Shown one piece after another: positions 7,104 through 7,335 of a stretch of 7,335 nt of DNA. This DNA comes from an uncultured Rikenella sp. (GTDB taxonomy: Bacteria > Bacteroidota > Bacteroidia > Bacteroidales > Rikenellaceae). Both the position numbers and the translations under genes were made by a program. Position 1 is the first letter of the stretch; every line of letters starts with the position of its first letter. The notes under the pieces were generated by a model. The model was not told where the DNA came from. It ran no database searches and was given only the letters and a program-made list of their open reading frames with translations. The stretch spans positions 1 to 7,335 of the forward strand of contig NZ_CAJTUJ010000089.1 in assembly GCF_910579375.1 (NCBI RefSeq), written 5' to 3'.

Positions 7104-7150
7104 AGCATTCGGGCGGGTCGTTCTTTGAAACGACCCGCCCGAATGCTTTT
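7104..7150 (+). terminator. Intrinsic terminator of the glycogen operon
   Basis: Perfect 19-bp arms (7104-7122 and 7129-7147) enclose the loop CTTTGA (7123-7128). The right arm ends in TTTT (7147-7150). It lies 23 nt after the GH57 stop codon. On the minus strand the stem is not followed by a T-run, so it should mainly stop plus-strand transcripts. Confidence 0.88.
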
Positions 7151-7188
7151 AGACCCGGCTGATGGGGTGTTGAGGTTGCCGCCGCGCA

Positions 7189-7335
7189 TTAGGTCGTAAG
7201 GGTATATAGGTGGCTCATGTTTGTTATGTCGCGGGCCGCTTGAGGCTGCGCGCGGACAAAGAGTTGGGCTGAGGCGGTTAAGCGATACGCAGTATCGCTC
7301 CGTCCCGCCGGGGTCACCCGGACGCCGCCCGCGCA
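7189..7335 (-). CDS. Possible C-terminal end of an unidentified gene, cut by the right window edge
   Basis: One minus-strand frame is open from the window edge to a TAA at 7189-7191, giving 48 residues. These include VRVTPAGRSDTAYRLTAS and AQLFVRAQPQAARDITNMSH. Most codons end in G or C, as in the neighbouring genes, and the composition looks protein-like. However, another minus-strand frame is also open across this stretch, as is common in GC-rich DNA. I do not recognise a family. If real, the gene converges on the glycogen operon with the 7104-7150 terminator between the two stop codons. The remaining stretch 7151-7188 holds nothing recognisable. Confidence 0.35.
   Translation of the reverse strand, partial: CAGGVRVTPAGRSDTAYRLTASAQLFVRAQPQAARDITNMSHLYTLTT

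Noticed and set aside
7281..7299. Hairpin AGCGATA / TATCGCT with a 5-nt loop
   Set aside because: It has only 7 bp, with no T-run on either side, and lies inside a possible coding frame, so it is not supported as a terminator or RNA gene.

Overview
The window reads as a GC-rich Bacteroidales chromosome, probably Alistipes-like or a close relative. This is inference. It rests on the Bacteroidetes-type gene trio (GH133 debranching enzyme, GT4 synthase, GH57 amylase), a Bacteroidetes-style promoter (TTG, 19 nt, TATATTTA), A-rich rather than strong Shine-Dalgarno leaders at two of the genes, and fragments of Fib_succ_major (FISUMP) surface-protein domains typical of the phylum. No rRNA, tRNA, CRISPR array, insertion sequence or complete mobile element was found.

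Layout. Positions 1-455 hold no intact gene. They hold two apparent pieces of FISUMP-type domains pointing toward each other: a plus-strand piece at the left edge with a LPTRDEW motif, and a minus-strand C-terminal piece (152 to about 367) that ends just before the recJ leader. Positions 456-2219 encode a complete single-strand-specific exonuclease RecJ. A perfect 34-nt palindrome followed by T-rich sequence terminates recJ. Positions 2427-4418, 4523-5821 and 5890-7080 encode a glycogen debranching enzyme, a glycogen-synthase-like GT4 glycosyltransferase and a GH57 alpha-amylase-like enzyme. These three look like one transcription unit, with a candidate promoter at 2304-2333 and a strong intrinsic terminator at 7104-7150. 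The right edge may contain the 3' end of an unidentified minus-strand gene that converges on the operon.

How the genes work together. RecJ is a housekeeping DNA-repair nuclease, separated by a terminator from the storage-carbohydrate operon. In the operon, the GT4 enzyme would extend alpha-1,4-glucan. The debranching enzyme would hydrolyse alpha-1,6 branch stubs. The GH57 enzyme would cut or rearrange alpha-1,4 chains. None of the three shows a signal peptide, so they are likely cytoplasmic glycogen-metabolism proteins and not a Sus-like uptake locus. I found no convincing new defence or mobile system. The points most worth a second look are the two opposed FISUMP fragments beside recJ and changes at normally acidic positions in the debranching enzyme.
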